Assembly: GCF_000400715.1 (NCBI RefSeq)
Contig: NZ_KE007350.1
Coordinates: 124,001-188,000 of the forward strand
DNA from: Acinetobacter genomosp. 15BJ
Lineage (GTDB): Bacteria > Pseudomonadota > Gammaproteobacteria > Pseudomonadales > Moraxellaceae
Direction of reading: 5' to 3'
Length of the DNA stretch: 64,000 nt
A program made the position numbers and the translations under genes. Under the pieces are notes generated by a model that worked only from the letters and a program-made list of their open reading frames with translations, did not search any database and was not told where the DNA came from. Below, in pieces: positions 62,315 through 64,000 of this stretch; positions within the stretch are counted from its first letter, which is position 1; each line of letters starts with the position of its first letter.

Positions 62315-62728
62315 TTACTCAGGTATATATAATTCAGCAGTTCCAACAATGTATTCGTGTTGATTTTCTTCAGCTACTGTTTTAAAAATTACACGCTTTT
62401 TTTCAACAAGAATATCTATGACTTCAACGCGAAAAGTGATTAATTGATCTAAATAAACAGGTTTTAAAAACTTATTTTCAGATTTTAAATAAATACAACC
62501 TGGGCCAGGGAGCTGATTAGCAAAAATCGTAGAAAACATACTTGTTAGCAAGGCACCATGAACTATTCGTTGCCCAAACATAGTTTCTTTTGCGTAATTT
62601 TCATCCAAATGTACTGGGTTTATATCACCAGATAGTTTAGAAAAAAGGGTTACATCTTCAATTGAAAACTGACGTACAAGCTCAACTTTATCACCAATTT
62701 TAATATTAGAAATTTTCAAATTTGTCAT
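62315..62728 (-). CDS. MaoC-like (R)-specific enoyl-CoA hydratase
   Basis: A 137-residue hot-dog-fold protein. The catalytic Asp-His pair is D35 and H40 in SGDINPVHLDENYA, followed by FGQRIVHGALLTSMFS near 51, exactly as in PhaJ-type hydratases. It would make (R)-3-hydroxyacyl-CoA from enoyl-CoA. Its place between the sugar aminotransferase and a GNAT suggests that it supplies a 3-hydroxybutyryl group for N-acylation of the amino sugar. That role is an inference; a dehydratase acting on sugar is less likely. Confidence 0.8.
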   Translation of the reverse strand: MTNLKISNIKIGDKVELVRQFSIEDVTLFSKLSGDINPVHLDENYAKETMFGQRIVHGALLTSMFSTIFANQLPGPGCIYLKSENKFLKPVYLDQLITFRVEVIDILVEKKRVIFKTVAEENQHEYIVGTAELYIPE

Positions 62729-62731
62729 ATC

Positions 62732-63271
62732 TCAACCTAAAAAATCCTGATATTCAGGTAAAATTTCAAAATATTTTGCAGCAGGATAAATATAAAAATT
62801 ATCAAGCTCATTTCCATCTATATGCATCGCACCTAATCTAAGATGAAACTTATGTACGCCGAGGTTCTCTTTTCGAACATCAAAATGAGATTGTTCAAAA
62901 CCAAGCTCTTCAAAAGCAATTTTATAAACCAACATAGCACTTTCTATTGCTGCGTATCTCGTTTTATTGGCATTCAAGATCCAACTTCCCCAACAGAAAG
63001 ATTTAGGGTTTTCTTGAAAATCATATAGTCGGATCGTACCAATTTTTTCATTATTATCGTTTCGATAAATAATAAAGTAATATTCTAAATCTTTACTCTC
63101 TCGATCCTTATAATTCTTTATCCATAATTTTTGCTCTTCAACAAGAGCTGTGGATTGAGACAAATGTTTATTTAAATCAGGATTAGTTCTGAGTGAGCAG
63201 ATGAATTCAGCATCTTTTTCTTCAACTAGTTTGAAATGAATTGTGTTAGCTTTTAGATATTTAAATTGCAT
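62732..63271 (-). CDS. GNAT-family sugar N-acyltransferase
   Basis: A 179-residue GNAT. It contains RLYDFQENPKSFCWGSWILN near residue 80 and ENLGVHKFHLRLGA near 135. It sits where fdtC or qdtC usually lies, but those are left-handed beta-helix acetyltransferases, whereas this has no hexapeptide repeats. It therefore probably replaces them as the acyltransferase for the 3-amino sugar. It overlaps the isomerase gene by 11 bases and lies 3 bases from the MaoC-like gene. Confidence 0.8.
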   Translation of the reverse strand: MQFKYLKANTIHFKLVEEKDAEFICSLRTNPDLNKHLSQSTALVEEQKLWIKNYKDRESKDLEYYFIIYRNDNNEKIGTIRLYDFQENPKSFCWGSWILNANKTRYAAIESAMLVYKIAFEELGFEQSHFDVRKENLGVHKFHLRLGAMHIDGNELDNFYIYPAAKYFEILPEYQDFLG

Positions 63272-63671
63272 TGCATTTAGCCATTTTTAAAAATTCATCA
63301 TAATCACGAATATAATCACTTTCATCATAATGTTCGCTTGCCAATACTAATAAGACACAATCTTCTGAAAAATCATGCATCTCCCGCCAAGTCATGTTTT
63401 CAATAATTAGACCTTGTGTTGGCGCATTTAAAATAATTTCTTCTTTTTGTGCTCCATTATCTAAAACAAAGCGGCATTCTCCATGAAGACAAATAGCCAG
63501 CTGTTTTAAATCTTTATGTGCATGGAATCCTCTAGGCTTATCCTTAGATGTCGAAAAAATATAATAAATACGTTTAATATCAAAAGGAATATGCTGATTC
63601 GCCTCTACTGAAACAAGCCCACCACGCTCATCACCTAAGTTTGGTAGATCAATTAATTTATTTAAGCTCAT
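63261..63671 (-). CDS. fdtA: dTDP-4-oxo-6-deoxyglucose 3,4-oxoisomerase (FdtA type)
   Basis: A 136-residue cupin of the WxcM/FdtA/QdtA family. The active-site histidines are H50 and H52 in RGFHAHKDLKQLAICLHGEC. WREMHDFSEDCVLLVLASEHYDESDY-type residues near 95-120 are highly conserved. RGFHAH and MHDFS are closer to the FdtA (Fuc3N, galacto) sequence that I remember than to QdtA (RGYHSH, MFDFT). It moves the keto group from C4 to C3 before amination. It overlaps rmlA by 4 bases. Confidence 0.88.
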   Translation of the reverse strand: MSLNKLIDLPNLGDERGGLVSVEANQHIPFDIKRIYYIFSTSKDKPRGFHAHKDLKQLAICLHGECRFVLDNGAQKEEIILNAPTQGLIIENMTWREMHDFSEDCVLLVLASEHYDESDYIRDYDEFLKMAKCNAI

Positions 63672-64000
63672 ATTTCATTCACCAAAGAAATTAAGTATTG
63701 ACCATAATCATTTTTATTCATACTTTGGCCAATTGTTAGAACTTGCTCTTTATCCAACCAACCATTATTAAAAGCAATTTCTTCTAAACAAGCGACTTTA
63801 TAACCTTGGCGCTTTTCAATCGTTTCTACAAATTGTGCTGCCTCTAGTAAACTTGCATGAGTTCCTGTATCTAGCCAAGCAAAACCACGCCCAAGTAACT
63901 CCACATTTAAATCACCACGTTCAAGGTACATCTGATTAACTGTAGTAATCTCTAGCTCACCACGCTCAGATGGTTTAACTTGTTTCGCAATTTCAACAAC
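63668..64000 (-). CDS. rmlA: glucose-1-phosphate thymidylyltransferase, C-terminal part (cut by window edge)
   Basis: The C-terminal 110 codons are in the window and the frame stays open to base 64000. The first visible residues, KPSERGELEITTVNQMYLER, and the later FAWLDTGTHASLLEAAQFVE are diagnostic of RmlA. An internal ATG at 63931 is not the real start. The enzyme makes dTDP-Glc from Glc-1-P, the precursor for RmlB and then FdtA. Gene order predicts rmlB just beyond the right edge. Confidence 0.95.
   Translation of the reverse strand, partial: VVEIAKQVKPSERGELEITTVNQMYLERGDLNVELLGRGFAWLDTGTHASLLEAAQFVETIEKRQGYKVACLEEIAFNNGWLDKEQVLTIGQSMNKNDYGQYLISLVNEI

Noticed and set aside
1..64000. tRNA, rRNA or CRISPR arrays
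   Set aside because: None was recognised by eye on either strand; no regular repeat-spacer pattern was seen.

Overview
The window is chromosomal DNA of a gammaproteobacterium, almost certainly Acinetobacter. The main reason is the gene order lldP-pgm-gne1-pgi-ugd-galU-itrA followed by glycosyltransferase, Wzy and Wzx genes, which is the end of the Acinetobacter capsule K locus next to the lactate-utilisation genes. The dadA/dadX/ridA/cycA set, the gntR-prpB-prpC-acnD set and an IS5-family (IS903-group, IS17-like) element fit the same genus. No rRNA, tRNA, CRISPR array or prophage was seen.

Layout. (1) 1-7696: valine/propionate-type catabolism (mmsA and the start of mmsB, with a divergent LysR regulator), then D-alanine/alanine catabolism (cycA, ridA-like, dadX, dadA) with a divergent Lrp-type regulator. 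(2) 7739-26205: a complete ABC-transporter-dependent (group 2 type) polysaccharide export locus. It holds kpsS and kpsC (beta-Kdo linker transferases), kpsD/E/T/M (export), wecB/wecC (UDP-ManNAc and UDP-ManNAcA supply), three CgeB-like glycosyltransferases (one fused to a long coiled coil), a GT2-like glycosyltransferase, an esterase-DUF6270 fusion and a secreted glycosidase-like protein. (3) 26507-32455: ordinary housekeeping genes (RraB-like, two GNATs, RluA, EamA transporter, DUF4126, a 47-residue zinc ribbon) and one candidate structured RNA. (4) 32648-34207: a solitary AT-rich DUF4365 protein, possibly nuclease-like. (5) 34285-47094: the 2-methylcitrate cycle (acnD, prpC, prpB, gntR), tyrB, and lactate oxidation (dld, lldD, lldR, lldP). 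(6) 47483-64000: the conserved and part of the variable region of a Wzy-dependent capsule (K) locus, running off the right edge inside rmlA.

How the genes work together. The right-hand K locus makes sugar nucleotides (Pgm, Gne1, Pgi, Ugd, GalU), loads the first sugar on undecaprenyl phosphate (ItrA), extends it (two GT2 enzymes), flips it (Wzx) and polymerises it (Wzy). RmlA, FdtA, FdtB, a GNAT and a MaoC-type hydratase point to an N-acylated 3-amino-3,6-dideoxyhexose. The left-hand kps locus would build a second, unrelated polymer on a Kdo-lipid anchor and export it through KpsMTED. Having both capsule export routes within 57 kb is the most striking feature of the window.

Regulation readable in the sequence: three copies of an ATTGTCGACAAT-type operator around gntR-prpBC-acnD and upstream of tyrB; two ATTGGTATGACCAAT LldR-type operators upstream of lldP; and a TTGTGCA-N4-TGCACAA palindrome in front of the LysR gene. 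Recent change is visible at 56242-57280, where an insertion sequence flanked by a perfect 9-bp duplication splits a HAD-phosphatase gene of the K locus.
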